Of a stretch of 64,000 bases of DNA, positions 7,584 through 16,632 are shown piece by piece. How positions within the stretch are numbered: the stretch's first letter is position 1; every line of letters starts with the position of its first letter. The notes under the pieces were generated by a model, which ran no database searches, was not told the origin of the DNA, and worked only from the letters and a program-made list of their open reading frames with translations. Location: positions 62,001-126,000 of the forward strand of contig CAVUGE010000025.1 of the NCBI GenBank assembly GCA_963740945.1, in the 5' to 3' direction. A program made the position numbers and the translations under genes. Source of the DNA: CAVQBP01 sp963740945. Lineage in GTDB: Bacteria > Bacteroidota > Ignavibacteria > Ignavibacteriales > Ignavibacteriaceae.

Positions 7584-8333
7584 ATGGAAGAATTAAAAAC
7601 AAATAGAAACTCCGGAGTTTCAGGCACAAGAATATTTGTTGGAATTATATTAATACTAATTGGCGGGTTATTTCTTTTAGACAACCTTGATATTTTATAT
7701 TTCGATATACCCAGAATTATCTTTTCCTTCCCTATGGTTCTCATGATTTTTGGGGCAATTATTATTATAAACTCCAGGAAGAAAATTTTTGGAGCATTAC
7801 TCTTCGCTTTCGGTCTATTTTTAATGATTCCCAGAATATTTCCATGGATACATTTTAATGCAAGCATAGTTTTTCCAATTGTTATAATTTTGCTTGGTAT
7901 TTTAATAATTACCCGGAGAAGGGATTATTCTTATGATCCGGCAAAAGTCAATGCCTTTCACCACTCCAAAGGGCATGATTTAAATGCAGATAAAATAGAT
8001 GAAATTTCGATTTTCGGAGGGGGAGAAAAAATCATCTATTCGGAAAATTTTCAAGGAGGTAACGTTACTTCTATCTTTGGGGGTTCGAATATCGATCTTA
8101 CAAACTGTAAACTGGCACCCGGAGCAAATGTAATAGATGTTCTGGCAATTTTCGGCGGGAATACTTTTATAGTACCTAAAAACTGGAATGTCAGGACAGA
8201 TGTTTTTCCTATGTTCGGAGGATTCTCTAATAAAATCTTCCGTGACCCGAGCACAGTGGTTGACCATGATAAAACTTTGCTGATAAAAGGGATTGTTATT
8301 TTCGGAGGCGGTGAAATTAAAAGTTATCATTAA
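7584..8333 (+). CDS. LiaF-like membrane protein (DUF5668 + LiaF C-terminal domain)
   Basis: A 249-residue protein. Residues about 15-110 hold four hydrophobic segments in the DUF5668/LiaF_TM arrangement (GTRIFVGIILILIGGLFLLD..., GALLFAFGLFLMIPRIF, IVFPIVIILLGILIITRR). After a short linker the C-terminal half is the beta-helical LiaF/toastrack-like domain with repeated FGG turns: ISIFGGGEKIIY, TSIFGGSNIDL, LAIFGGNTFIVP, FPMFGGFSN, IVIFGGGEIKSY. Such proteins are linked to envelope-stress sensing. It is followed after 12 bases by a LytS-type kinase and a LytTR regulator, forming a three-gene operon that probably senses membrane damage. A -7-like box and a clear ribosome site precede it. Confidence 0.85.
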   Translation: MEELKTNRNSGVSGTRIFVGIILILIGGLFLLDNLDILYFDIPRIIFSFPMVLMIFGAIIIINSRKKIFGALLFAFGLFLMIPRIFPWIHFNASIVFPIVIILLGILIITRRRDYSYDPAKVNAFHHSKGHDLNADKIDEISIFGGGEKIIYSENFQGGNVTSIFGGSNIDLTNCKLAPGANVIDVLAIFGGNTFIVPKNWNVRTDVFPMFGGFSNKIFRDPSTVVDHDKTLLIKGIVIFGGGEIKSYH

Positions 8334-8345
8334 GGCGTAATTTAA

Positions 8346-9401
8346 ATGCTCAGTAATCCTCTATTAAAAAATTTTAGAAATTTTAGCCTCTATCTTCTAT
8401 TCTGGCTGATTCTTATGCTGTTGTACTTTATTATTCTTATGACAGGAGAAAAGATTGAATTATCAATTGCCGTTGCCGACAGCATAATTTTCAATCTACT
8501 GTTATGCGGACTGGGATTGAGCTTCTGGTACTCGGCAAGATATATATCTTTTGAAAATAACAAAATATCTAAAATAATATTGAGTCATGCTCTCGGCGGC
8601 TTTATTACTTCAATAATCTGGCTTCTGCTAGGATATTATATAATTACCTCTATTTATCCTTCATCTTTAATCTATAAAAGTTTTTTTTATTCGACTCTTC
8701 CATGGAGGTTCCTGATTGGACTCCTCTTTTATTTTTTAATTACAACTTTTTATTATGTTATAATTTATTATACCGGTTTCCAGGAAAGGATTATTCAGGA
8801 ATCGGAACTAAAGAATCTGATTACGCAGGCAGAGCTCAAATCATTAAAGTTTCAAATTAATCCCCATTTTATTTTCAACAGTCTCAATTCCATGAGTGCT
8901 TTAACTACTATAGATCCCGATAAAGCAAGGAGTATGATCTTAAAGCTTGCAGATTTTCTCAGGTATACCCTTGCAAATAATGAAAGACAAAAAAATAAAT
9001 TAAAAGAAGAATTGAATAACATAAAGCTTTACCTAGATATTGAAAAAATCAGGTTTGAGGACAAGTTTGATTTTATTGAAAATGTTGAACAGGGATGTCT
9101 CGAAAATTATGTACCCAATATGCTCTTGCAGCCTCTGATTGAAAATGCAATAAAACATGCCGTCTATGAATCTATTGACAAAGTGATATTAAAGCTGGAG
9201 TGCAAAAAAGTAAATGAGTTTATAAATATATCGCTCGAAAATAATTTTGAAAATGGAAACTCAAAGCCAAAAGGTGCGGGAATAGGAATAAAAAACATTG
9301 CAAACAGGCTCGAACTTTTGTATAATAGAAAAAATCTTTTGGAAGTGAAAAAGGAGAATAATATTTTTAGAGTTGATTTATTTATTCCGGTTTCGGAATA
9401 A
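8346..9401 (+). CDS. LytS/YehU-type sensor histidine kinase
   Basis: A 351-residue membrane kinase with four to five transmembrane segments in residues 1-145 and no extracellular domain, then the His_kinase domain (PF06580): QINPHFIFNSLNSMSAL carries phosphoacceptor His174, followed by LADFLRYTLANNE. The ATP-binding part shows the N-box PLIENAIKHAV and a G-box GAGIGIKNIANRLELLY. It lies 12 bases downstream of the LiaF-like gene and just before the LytTR regulator at 9415. By analogy with other LiaF-like/LytS pairs it probably responds to envelope state; the stimulus is unknown. Confidence 0.9.
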   Translation: MLSNPLLKNFRNFSLYLLFWLILMLLYFIILMTGEKIELSIAVADSIIFNLLLCGLGLSFWYSARYISFENNKISKIILSHALGGFITSIIWLLLGYYIITSIYPSSLIYKSFFYSTLPWRFLIGLLFYFLITTFYYVIIYYTGFQERIIQESELKNLITQAELKSLKFQINPHFIFNSLNSMSALTTIDPDKARSMILKLADFLRYTLANNERQKNKLKEELNNIKLYLDIEKIRFEDKFDFIENVEQGCLENYVPNMLLQPLIENAIKHAVYESIDKVILKLECKKVNEFINISLENNFENGNSKPKGAGIGIKNIANRLELLYNRKNLLEVKKENNIFRVDLFIPVSE

Positions 9402-9414
9402 CAACGAAAAAAAT

Positions 9415-10170
9415 ATGGAAGATAAACTTACAGCCATAATTATTGATGACGAAAGCCTTGCCCGCCAGATCATAAAGAAATATTTGGAAGCATACAGCAG
9501 CATTGAACTAATTGCCGACTGCAGCAACGGACTCGAGGGGATAAAAAAAATAAATGAGCTGCGTCCCGATTTAATTTTTCTGGATATACAGATGCCGAAA
9601 ATAAACGGATTTGAAATGCTGGAAATACTTGAAGAACCTCCTGTAATTATCTTTACCACCGCATATGATCAATATGCCATCAAGGCATTTGAAGTTAATG
9701 CAGCCGACTATTTACTAAAACCTTTTTCAAAAGAAAGATTCGACGAAGCGATAGAAAAGGCCAAAGTCTATTTGAGAGACAAATCCATACAAGATGATCA
9801 ACTTAAAAAGTTAATAAATCATAATGACGAGCAGAAAGAATATATTGAAAGAATAATCGTAAAAGATGGTTCAAATATTCTTATCATTCCTGCAGAACAG
9901 ATTAAATACATAGAAGCGCAGGATGATTACATTATGATATTTTCGGAAATGGGTAAATTTTTAAAGCAGAAAACTATGAAGCATATGGAAAGACACCTTA
10001 ATCCCAACGAATTTACGCGGATTCACCGCTCTTATATTATATCGATTAAAGAGATAGAAAAAATTGAGCAGCTTGGGAAAGAATCTTTTTTAGTAAAATT
10101 AAAAGAAATAACCAGGTCATTTCCGGTCAGTAAAAGCGGTTATGAAAATTTAAAAAAAGTATTAGTTTAG
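9415..10170 (+). CDS. LytTR-family response regulator
   Basis: A 251-residue regulator. The receiver domain (residues 5-120) has the acidic pair D11-D12, phospho-acceptor D57 in LIFLDIQMP, the conserved Thr in IIFTTAYD and Lys in DYLLKPF. Residues about 140-250 form a LytTR DNA-binding domain (IEAQDDYIMIFSEMGKFLKQ, then FTRIHRSYIISIKEIEKI). I chose ATG 9415, 14 bases after the kinase stop, over an upstream ATG at 9373 inside the kinase gene because the receiver domain starts there. Partner of the LytS-type kinase; target genes unknown. Confidence 0.9.
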   Translation: MEDKLTAIIIDDESLARQIIKKYLEAYSSIELIADCSNGLEGIKKINELRPDLIFLDIQMPKINGFEMLEILEEPPVIIFTTAYDQYAIKAFEVNAADYLLKPFSKERFDEAIEKAKVYLRDKSIQDDQLKKLINHNDEQKEYIERIIVKDGSNILIIPAEQIKYIEAQDDYIMIFSEMGKFLKQKTMKHMERHLNPNEFTRIHRSYIISIKEIEKIEQLGKESFLVKLKEITRSFPVSKSGYENLKKVLV

Positions 10171-10440
10171 GTTCAAAATTTGCGTATATTACAATTTTAT
10201 CTTCCAGGTCACACAGGTAAATGTAAAATATAGATAATTATTGATTTTTCTGGGAGATTTGATATTTTTATTAAGCTTCTCAACTTTAGGAAAGCGGTGT
10301 TCTTATTCTCACCAATGGCAATATTATTTATTTGAATATTGAAAAAATCTACTTTTTATATTGGTTTACTTTTTGTGATGATTATATGATCTATCTTTAA
10401 GAAGATAATATTTTTTAACAGAATAGAACTCGAGGGATGT

Positions 10441-12039
10441 ATGAATAAAATTTTACTGCTGTTTCTTACATTTATTATCGGACCCTCCCTTGCTTTTAGC
10501 CAGGAACAAAGTTATTACTTAGGTACCGGAACACCTGCTGACGCTGCGCCTACATCGTGTGCTTCTTGCCATACAGCGGGCTCCACTGCTAGAGAAACAC
10601 CATATTATGATACTTGGAAATTGACATTACACGCTCAGGCACAAGATTCCGTATCTGTAACGAATAGCCATTTCAGCTATGATTGTTTAAGATGCCATAA
10701 TGTTGGTTGGGATCCGTCAGTAGCAAATTATGGTGCTGATGAATATGTAAAGAAGGATTCTACACAAACACCAAATTATGTTATTACTGACCAGGCAAAC
10801 TGGAATAGAGTAAAAAATGTCGGCTGCGAAGCTTGCCATGGTCCGCAAGGAACCTCAGACAGGCAATTAGATCTAGTTAAACACTTTACAGGTGGAATTA
10901 CATTAGATTATTCTGCCGAAAACTGCGCTAAGTGCCATTCTGAAGCACATCATCCATATTATGAAGAATGGTCTCAATCAGGTCATGCATTGTCTGCAAA
11001 ACAATCTTTCATTGTGAATAACCCCAATTGTGTAAGATGCCATGTTGCTCAAAGTTTTATTGCATATGCAAAAGATCCGGCTAATTATAAACCGGCTATT
11101 CTTGCAACAGGGCAGGATATTCAGCCAATCACTTGCGCCGCCTGTCATGATCCTCATAGTAATAAGAATATCCATCAGCTAAGATTTCCAATTGAAGCAG
11201 GAACTAGGGTTATATGCGATCAATGCCATACAACCGGGATCGATTCGGTTGATATAAATACAGTACCAAATCATACAACATCCGAATGCTTGAGCGGCTC
11301 AAAGAATTTCGGATATCAGTATCCAGGTGAAAAATATCCGAATTCACCCCATACATATGCAGTATTAAACAGATGCGTTACATGTCATGTTCATGCATCT
11401 TCAACTCCGGATCCGGTCACTGGATTTTTATCTACGGGTCATACGTTTAATCCTAAAACCGCTGCATGCGCACAGCCAAATTGTCACCCGAATTTCTATT
11501 CACAGGTTGATACTTCAAATCACGATAAGATGTTTGATTATAAGAGAGCTCAAACTGTCACAGATAGTTTAATAAATGTACTTTCCGGTAAACTTGCAGG
11601 AGCTTCTTCCTCAGATTCTACAACCGATTCTTTTAAAGAAGCACAATACAATTTATTAGCCTGTGAAAATGAAGGAAGTCATGGGATTCATAATACTTTA
11701 CTTGTTCAGAAATTATTGTCCGATGCAATAAGCCATTATACTCCAACCGGAGTTAAGGATGTTAGTGAAATTCCGGTTAGTTTTACGTTGAGCCAAAACT
11801 ATCCGAATCCGTTTAACCCGGTAACAGAGATTAAATTCTCTGTACCATACGGCAGCAATGTTAGTATTAAGATATATGATGTTCTAGGAAACGAAGTGAC
11901 GACATTGATAAACGGATATTATGCACAGGGAACATATAAAGCCAGATGGAATGCAGGAAACTATGCTTCAGGAGTATATTTATACAAAATTGAAGCTTCG
12001 AATTTCATAATGATTAAGAAAATGGTACTGCTCAAATAA
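10441..12039 (+). CDS. Secreted multiheme cytochrome c with T9SS C-terminal sorting domain
   Basis: A 532-residue exported cytochrome: signal peptide (MNKILLLFLTFIIGPSLAFS), then eight CXXCH haem sites (CASCH, CLRCH, CEACH, CAKCH, CVRCH, CAACH, CDQCH, CVTCH) plus one CX4CH (CAQPNCH) in residues about 35-350. Residues about 445-532 are a type A Por-secretion sorting domain: SFTLSQNYPNPFNPVTEIKF, then VSIKIYDVLGNEVTTLINGY and a final SGVYLYKIEA...MIKKMVLLK. The tag predicts export through the type IX system to the cell surface or beyond. It begins the cytochrome island; an RNA hairpin (12129-12161) separates it from the next gene. Likely a terminal extracellular reductase or a surface electron carrier; its electron acceptor is not deducible. 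Confidence 0.9.
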   Translation: MNKILLLFLTFIIGPSLAFSQEQSYYLGTGTPADAAPTSCASCHTAGSTARETPYYDTWKLTLHAQAQDSVSVTNSHFSYDCLRCHNVGWDPSVANYGADEYVKKDSTQTPNYVITDQANWNRVKNVGCEACHGPQGTSDRQLDLVKHFTGGITLDYSAENCAKCHSEAHHPYYEEWSQSGHALSAKQSFIVNNPNCVRCHVAQSFIAYAKDPANYKPAILATGQDIQPITCAACHDPHSNKNIHQLRFPIEAGTRVICDQCHTTGIDSVDINTVPNHTTSECLSGSKNFGYQYPGEKYPNSPHTYAVLNRCVTCHVHASSTPDPVTGFLSTGHTFNPKTAACAQPNCHPNFYSQVDTSNHDKMFDYKRAQTVTDSLINVLSGKLAGASSSDSTTDSFKEAQYNLLACENEGSHGIHNTLLVQKLLSDAISHYTPTGVKDVSEIPVSFTLSQNYPNPFNPVTEIKFSVPYGSNVSIKIYDVLGNEVTTLINGYYAQGTYKARWNAGNYASGVYLYKIEASNFIMIKKMVLLK

Positions 12040-12128
12040 GACGCAGATTTTCAGTGATTATGAATTTTAGATTGGAGAAAATGTTAGGTGCCAAACGGCA
12101 CTAATAATTAAGTTTTATCATACAGAGG

Positions 12129-12170
12129 AGAGTCCACCTCCTTTGCATAGGTGTGGGCTCTTTTATTTAT
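12129..12170 (+). terminator. Rho-independent-like terminator between cytochrome genes
   Basis: AGAGTCCACCTCC pairs with AGGTGTGGGCTCT (one bulge, G-U pairs allowed) and is followed by TTTTATTTAT. It lies 90 bases after the T9SS cytochrome stop and 24 bases before the tetraheme gene ATG, so it would end or attenuate the first transcript. Confidence 0.6.
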
Positions 12171-12193
12171 AAACCACATTAGGAGAAGATGCA

Positions 12194-12745
12194 ATGTTTA
12201 CAAAATTTATTCTAGCTGTTGCACTTATATTACCCATAGCTGTATTCGGATACACTCCAAGCGATACTGCTGCAACACATTCTTTTGTAGGAGTTTCCAC
12301 TTGCGGTATGTGCCATAAGTCAGATAAACAGGGAAATCAGCTAAAGGTCTGGGAAGGTTCAATGCATTCAAAAGCATATGAAACTTTGAAAACCGAAAAG
12401 GCTGATAAAATTGCAAAAGAAAAGGGATTTAGTACACCTGCAGTTAAGACTGAAGCTTGCTTAAAATGCCATACAAGCGGGTATAACCTTGCAGCAGAAT
12501 TTAAGGGTCCAAAATTCAAAGTTGAAAATGGGGTTCAGTGCGAAACATGTCATGGCGCCGGTTCTGATTATAAGAGCTTAAAGGTTATGAAAGATAAACA
12601 ACTTGCTATGAAGAATGGATTGGAAATGCACGATAATACTGAAGAATTCTGTAAATCATGCCATAACCCGGAAAGCCCGACTTTTGTTGAGTTTAACTTT
12701 AAAGAATCATGGGATAAGATTAAACACCCTATTCCACAGCAATAA
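12194..12745 (+). CDS. Tetraheme c-type cytochrome (cytochrome c554-like)
   Basis: A 183-residue protein with a signal peptide (MFTKFILAVALILPIAVFGY) and four haem sites: CGMCH, CLKCH, CETCH and CKSCH. The SMHSKAYETL segment after the first site and GVQCETCHGAG resemble cytochrome c554/cytochrome_C family (PF13435) proteins. Its size and lack of anchor suggest a soluble periplasmic carrier feeding electrons to the adjacent porin-cytochrome genes. It starts 24 bases after a terminator-like hairpin with AGGAGAAG as ribosome site and leads the tight four-gene run to 16333. Confidence 0.85.
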   Translation: MFTKFILAVALILPIAVFGYTPSDTAATHSFVGVSTCGMCHKSDKQGNQLKVWEGSMHSKAYETLKTEKADKIAKEKGFSTPAVKTEACLKCHTSGYNLAAEFKGPKFKVENGVQCETCHGAGSDYKSLKVMKDKQLAMKNGLEMHDNTEEFCKSCHNPESPTFVEFNFKESWDKIKHPIPQQ

Positions 12746-12775
12746 TAGAACTCAAACAAAACTGATTTAGAAAAA

Positions 12776-14059
12776 ATGAAAAGACTTGTCTTCCTATTTG
12801 GGATCATTATATTCTTAAATTCCGGTGTATTTGCTCAAAGTATAAATGGAAGGTTTACTTCTTCTCTCTATTCATTTGAAAGATTTGATACATTAAATGC
12901 TTCAACTACTTATGCCCGTACGTATCAAATGCTTAATCTTAATATAAATCAGGGGAACTATTCTCTTAGATCTTATATCAACTTTGAAAGTGATCTTTCA
13001 AAAGATATTAAGAATGATCCTTTATTAAGATTCTATAATTTATATTTTGAAGCACGAAAAGTTTTTAATGTTGCAACGGTAAAAATAGGAAGACAGCCTT
13101 TATTTAATAGTGTTGCAGGGGGAATCTACGACGGGATTAATCTCGACGTAAAAAAAGGGGATTATAAAATTACAGGTTATTACGGCGGTAATGTACCTGC
13201 TTATCAGAAACTTAAAGTAACTAATGACTGGAACAATGATTTTATTTACGGCGGTAAGATTACTACCACTGCCCTGGATAATTTCCAGATGGCTCTAAGC
13301 TTTGTAAATAAAAATTTTAGAGTTGAGGATTATTATGCTACACGGTTAGATGCTGACTTGAATCCTATTACAGTTTTAATCAGAAATAATTCCAATCAGT
13401 ATAAATTTGCTTCCGGTGAAATAGACTATGACCTTAAAGATGCTTTATCTATTAATACAAAGCTTGACTATGATCTGAATTTTGATGAAGTATCAAAGGT
13501 TGAATTCTATGGAAACTATGAAAAAATTTCCAACCTCCGGTTAAACTTATATTATAATTATCGTGAACCGAGAATTAGATACAACTCAATTTTTTCTGTC
13601 TTCGATTATGGGAACACTCAGGAAGTAGAGGCCGGTGCGGATTATATTTTGAATAAAACTTTCACTATCACCGGAAAAGTCGGTGATGTAATTTATAAAG
13701 ATGAAACTTCTCAAAGGGCAACAATAGCTCTTGCTACTAATTACGGTACGCTCAGTTATAGAAAAACCTTTGGTTATGCCGGAGAACTGGATGCAGTTTC
13801 AGTCTATTCAGCTTATTCTTTTTTAGAAGGATTAATTACCCCCTCTGTAGGGTTGTCTTACATTACATATAAACTTTCTCCGGATGATAAGAGTAAAAAT
13901 AATTTAACCACACTATTAGCCGGGTGCAACTATAGACCATGGAAATTATTATCATTTGATTTACAGGGACAATTCTTAAATAATAAAATTTATAAAAACG
14001 ACTTCAGGTTATTCTTTAAAATAAATTACTGGTTTAATACTATACTTGGGTTGATGTAA
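12776..14059 (+). CDS. Outer-membrane beta-barrel, porin partner of a porin-cytochrome conduit
   Basis: A 427-residue protein with a signal peptide (MKRLVFLFGIIIFLNSGVFAQ) and amphipathic strands throughout, such as NYSLRSYINFESD, VATVKIGRQPLF, GDYKITGYYGGN and LRLNLYYNYREPRI, ending in a C-terminal strand with aromatic residues (FKINYWFNTIL). Enough strand segments for a barrel of about 20 strands are visible. No haem motifs. The gene lies 30 bases after a tetraheme gene and 1 base before a 14-haem gene that is itself overlapped by a lipoprotein cytochrome: the gene order of Pcc/Mtr conduits, where the barrel sheathes the cytochrome in the outer membrane. Porin assignment follows from fold and context, not from sequence identity to MtrB or OmbB. 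Confidence 0.75.
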   Translation: MKRLVFLFGIIIFLNSGVFAQSINGRFTSSLYSFERFDTLNASTTYARTYQMLNLNINQGNYSLRSYINFESDLSKDIKNDPLLRFYNLYFEARKVFNVATVKIGRQPLFNSVAGGIYDGINLDVKKGDYKITGYYGGNVPAYQKLKVTNDWNNDFIYGGKITTTALDNFQMALSFVNKNFRVEDYYATRLDADLNPITVLIRNNSNQYKFASGEIDYDLKDALSINTKLDYDLNFDEVSKVEFYGNYEKISNLRLNLYYNYREPRIRYNSIFSVFDYGNTQEVEAGADYILNKTFTITGKVGDVIYKDETSQRATIALATNYGTLSYRKTFGYAGELDAVSVYSAYSFLEGLITPSVGLSYITYKLSPDDKSKNNLTTLLAGCNYRPWKLLSFDLQGQFLNNKIYKNDFRLFFKINYWFNTILGLM

Positions 14060-14060
14060 A

Positions 14061-15290
14061 ATGAAATTTAGACTCTTCCGCTTATCGTTAATTCCGTTAA
14101 TAGCATCAGCTTTAATACTTACCGCTTTTTCTTCAAATGATACCACGGGTGTTAAATATAGAAACAAAGGACTTATAAAATTTTCACATAAATTTCATCT
14201 CGACGGGGTAACTGATTGTCAGACATGTCATACTGGGGTTCTTAAGGCAACTTCTTTAAGTGATACATTATTACCAACTATGAATGATTGCAGTCAATGC
14301 CATGACGTTAATGATGACAAAAACTGTACAATGTGCCATTATGATGATAATTTTGAACCATTAATTCAGAAGAAAGTAAATTTAACATTCAATCATAGCT
14401 TCCATGTTAACCAGCAAAAACTTAAATGCGAAACGTGTCATAAAGGTTTAGAAACAGTTGATTATAGCTGGGAATTGAAAAACCCTGATCCGGTTATGGA
14501 CGATTGCTATTCATGTCATAACAATAATAATAGTGCTTCTTTGGCAATTGATAATTGTCAGTCATGTCATATTTCAACTGCTGATTTAAAACCTCAGAAT
14601 CATAAATCAGCTAATTTCATTTCTTCACATAAATTTGCTGCAAAAGCTATTAATGCAAACTGCATAATGTGTCATGATAATAATAATAATTCATGTGAAG
14701 ATTGCCATGTAGTTACAAATACAATAACAGAAGCAAATACGCCAAACGATTTTTTCCAGCCGTATGCTCCGAGCACATCAGTAAAAGGACCAAAGGAACA
14801 AAAAATAACAAGAGTTCATGATTTAAATTATATTTATACTCATGGTATTGATTTAAAGGGAAAAACAGCAGAATGCCAGAGCTGCCATGAAGTCGAGACT
14901 TTTTGTGCAAATTGCCATCAATCCGATAACGCCGATTTTTCGATGAGCGGTGTTGTTCCTGCTTCACATATACAGCCAAATTTCACTACAATTGGAGTAG
15001 GTACCGGCGGCGGGGAACATGCTATTTTAGCCCGGAGAGATATTGAAAATTGTGCCTCATGCCATGATGTTCAGGGAGGTGACCCAACATGTATCACTTG
15101 CCATTTAGACAGTGACGGTATAAAAGGGACTAATCCTAAAACGCATCCTGTAAACTTTATGCGCAATGATCATGGCGACTGGCATGATAGCCAGGGCTCT
15201 ATTTGTTTTAATTGCCATACAAGTTCAAGTCCGTCTTCACCTCCCGGTGTTGGTTTTTGCGGATATTGTCATGGAAGCCAGGGGAGATGA
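14061..15290 (+). CDS. Periplasmic multiheme cytochrome c (14 CXXCH)
   Basis: A 409-residue protein with a signal sequence (residues 1-24) and fourteen CXXCH sites: CQTCH, CSQCH, CTMCH, CETCH, CYSCH, CQSCH, CIMCH, CEDCH, CQSCH, CANCH, CASCH, CITCH, CFNCH and CGYCH. Early sites are preceded by FSHKFH-type motifs (HKFHLDGVTDC, FNHSFHVNQQKLKC) like class III cytochromes with His/His ligation. It follows the barrel gene by one base and its end overlaps the start of the lipoprotein cytochrome (ATGA). It is the natural candidate for the cytochrome inserted into the barrel or the periplasmic donor, in the place of MtrA/OmaB; that role is inferred. Confidence 0.88.
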   Translation: MKFRLFRLSLIPLIASALILTAFSSNDTTGVKYRNKGLIKFSHKFHLDGVTDCQTCHTGVLKATSLSDTLLPTMNDCSQCHDVNDDKNCTMCHYDDNFEPLIQKKVNLTFNHSFHVNQQKLKCETCHKGLETVDYSWELKNPDPVMDDCYSCHNNNNSASLAIDNCQSCHISTADLKPQNHKSANFISSHKFAAKAINANCIMCHDNNNNSCEDCHVVTNTITEANTPNDFFQPYAPSTSVKGPKEQKITRVHDLNYIYTHGIDLKGKTAECQSCHEVETFCANCHQSDNADFSMSGVVPASHIQPNFTTIGVGTGGGEHAILARRDIENCASCHDVQGGDPTCITCHLDSDGIKGTNPKTHPVNFMRNDHGDWHDSQGSICFNCHTSSSPSSPPGVGFCGYCHGSQGR

Positions 15291-16333
15291 TGAAAATGAA
15301 AAATAAAAGCTTGTTATATTTTATCTTTTGTTTAGTTGGAGTTTCGATTGCTATAATTTTATCTAGCTGCAGCGATTTGCATAAAAATAGTATTACAGCT
15401 GCACCGGAATTGGGCATTCATTCAAATGGGGTATTAGACAAACAATCTCAAAATTTTCATGGCAGGCTTCTATTAAATGGAACTATGGAAAGTTGTAAAC
15501 AATGTCACGGTTCAGATTTTTCCGGCGGTATTGCAAAAGTCGGATGCAATACAAGCCAATGCCATCCTCCTATAAATATACACGTGAAGGGATTAACAAC
15601 TGTAGGTTCCGATAATTTTCATGGAAAATTTATTAAAGATTCCAATTGGAATTTAACTCAATGTTCTCAATGCCATGGCGCTAGCTTCACCGGTGGAATA
15701 GTAAGTCCATCATGCACTACATGCCATACCAATTCGGGCGGCCCTGAAGCTTGTAATACCTGTCATGGAGATTTTAACAATCCTGAAAGAATTGCTCCCC
15801 CCCGTGATATTAACGGGGATACATCCAGAACAGTTTTGGGTGTTGGTGCTCATACTCAGCATTTATATGAAAATACTTTAGGAAATAAGGTCTCCTGTTC
15901 TAATTGCCATAACGTACCGCAAAGTTTTAATTCGCCCGGTCATGTGGATTCCGATTTACCGGCTGAAGTTATATTAAGCGGACAGGCTACTTCTCATGGA
16001 GCTTCCAATGCCGCATATAACCACGCTGACGGTAGCTGTGCAAACACTTATTGCCACGGAAACTTTACTTTTTATAAAGATTCAACATCATTAAGAAATC
16101 AGTTTGCATATACTGCAGATAAAATGACCGGGCTTAGTCAAACTGTAGTATGGAATAATTTAGATGCTTCGCAGATTAAATGCGGTACCTGCCACGGATT
16201 ACCTCCGGCAGGTCATATACAGGTTGAGTTAAAAGACTGCGCAGGCTGTCATGTAGGAGTAGTTGATGAATTTGGAAATATCATCGATAAGACTAAACAC
16301 ATGAACGGCAGAATTGATGTTTTTGGGGAATAG
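15287..16333 (+). CDS. Outer-membrane lipoprotein multiheme cytochrome (CXXCH and CX4CH)
   Basis: A 348-residue lipoprotein: ATG 15287 overlaps the stop of the 14-haem gene and gives a signal with lipobox LSSC (Cys28). An in-frame ATG at 15212 lies inside the previous gene and is less likely. Seven CXXCH sites (CKQCH, CSQCH, CTTCH, CNTCH, CSNCH, CGTCH, CAGCH) and two CX4CH sites (CNTSQCH, CANTYCH). The mixed CX4CH/CXXCH pattern with CHG and NFHG motifs is typical of Geobacter-type lipoprotein cytochromes (the CxxxxCH/CxxCH domain family, as in OmcB). Context predicts the outer-face partner of the conduit formed by the two preceding genes. Confidence 0.85.
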   Translation: MMKMKNKSLLYFIFCLVGVSIAIILSSCSDLHKNSITAAPELGIHSNGVLDKQSQNFHGRLLLNGTMESCKQCHGSDFSGGIAKVGCNTSQCHPPINIHVKGLTTVGSDNFHGKFIKDSNWNLTQCSQCHGASFTGGIVSPSCTTCHTNSGGPEACNTCHGDFNNPERIAPPRDINGDTSRTVLGVGAHTQHLYENTLGNKVSCSNCHNVPQSFNSPGHVDSDLPAEVILSGQATSHGASNAAYNHADGSCANTYCHGNFTFYKDSTSLRNQFAYTADKMTGLSQTVVWNNLDASQIKCGTCHGLPPAGHIQVELKDCAGCHVGVVDEFGNIIDKTKHMNGRIDVFGE

Positions 16334-16413
16334 AGAAATTTTGGGTAATCCTCTACTATAATTTGACCTCTCCAAGGTAAAGCAAAAAACATTATAGATG
16401 TTTAATCCTAATT

Positions 16414-16632
16414 TCATTCGATACCATATTCACTCGTCTCAAATCCTTTAACATAAAATTTATATTTCTTTAAATATTTCTCATTCTGTTTTTTTTCTTT
16501 AGTGGGGATACCAATATGATGAAAGCGCATTCCCTGTTTGGATACTGCCGATGGGGACTCATTATCCTTTCTTTTTTTATTTTTCTTGTCCATTTCTTTA
16601 GTAATCACTTTAAGCGGGGTTACTTTCAACAT
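16414..16632 (-). pseudogene. Truncated VOC/glyoxalase-family protein
   Basis: A 72-residue frame whose second half, MRFHHIGIPTKEKKQNEKYL..., resembles the start of a common VOC (glyoxalase-like) protein. In that family the KYKFYVKGFETSEYGIE segment normally continues with W-R/F-..-G-S; here the codon after GIE is TGA where TGG is expected, and further stops follow. The first 34 residues are basic and unlike the family. It overlaps the end of the upstream membrane-protein gene. I read it as a decayed gene rather than a true small protein. Confidence 0.5.
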
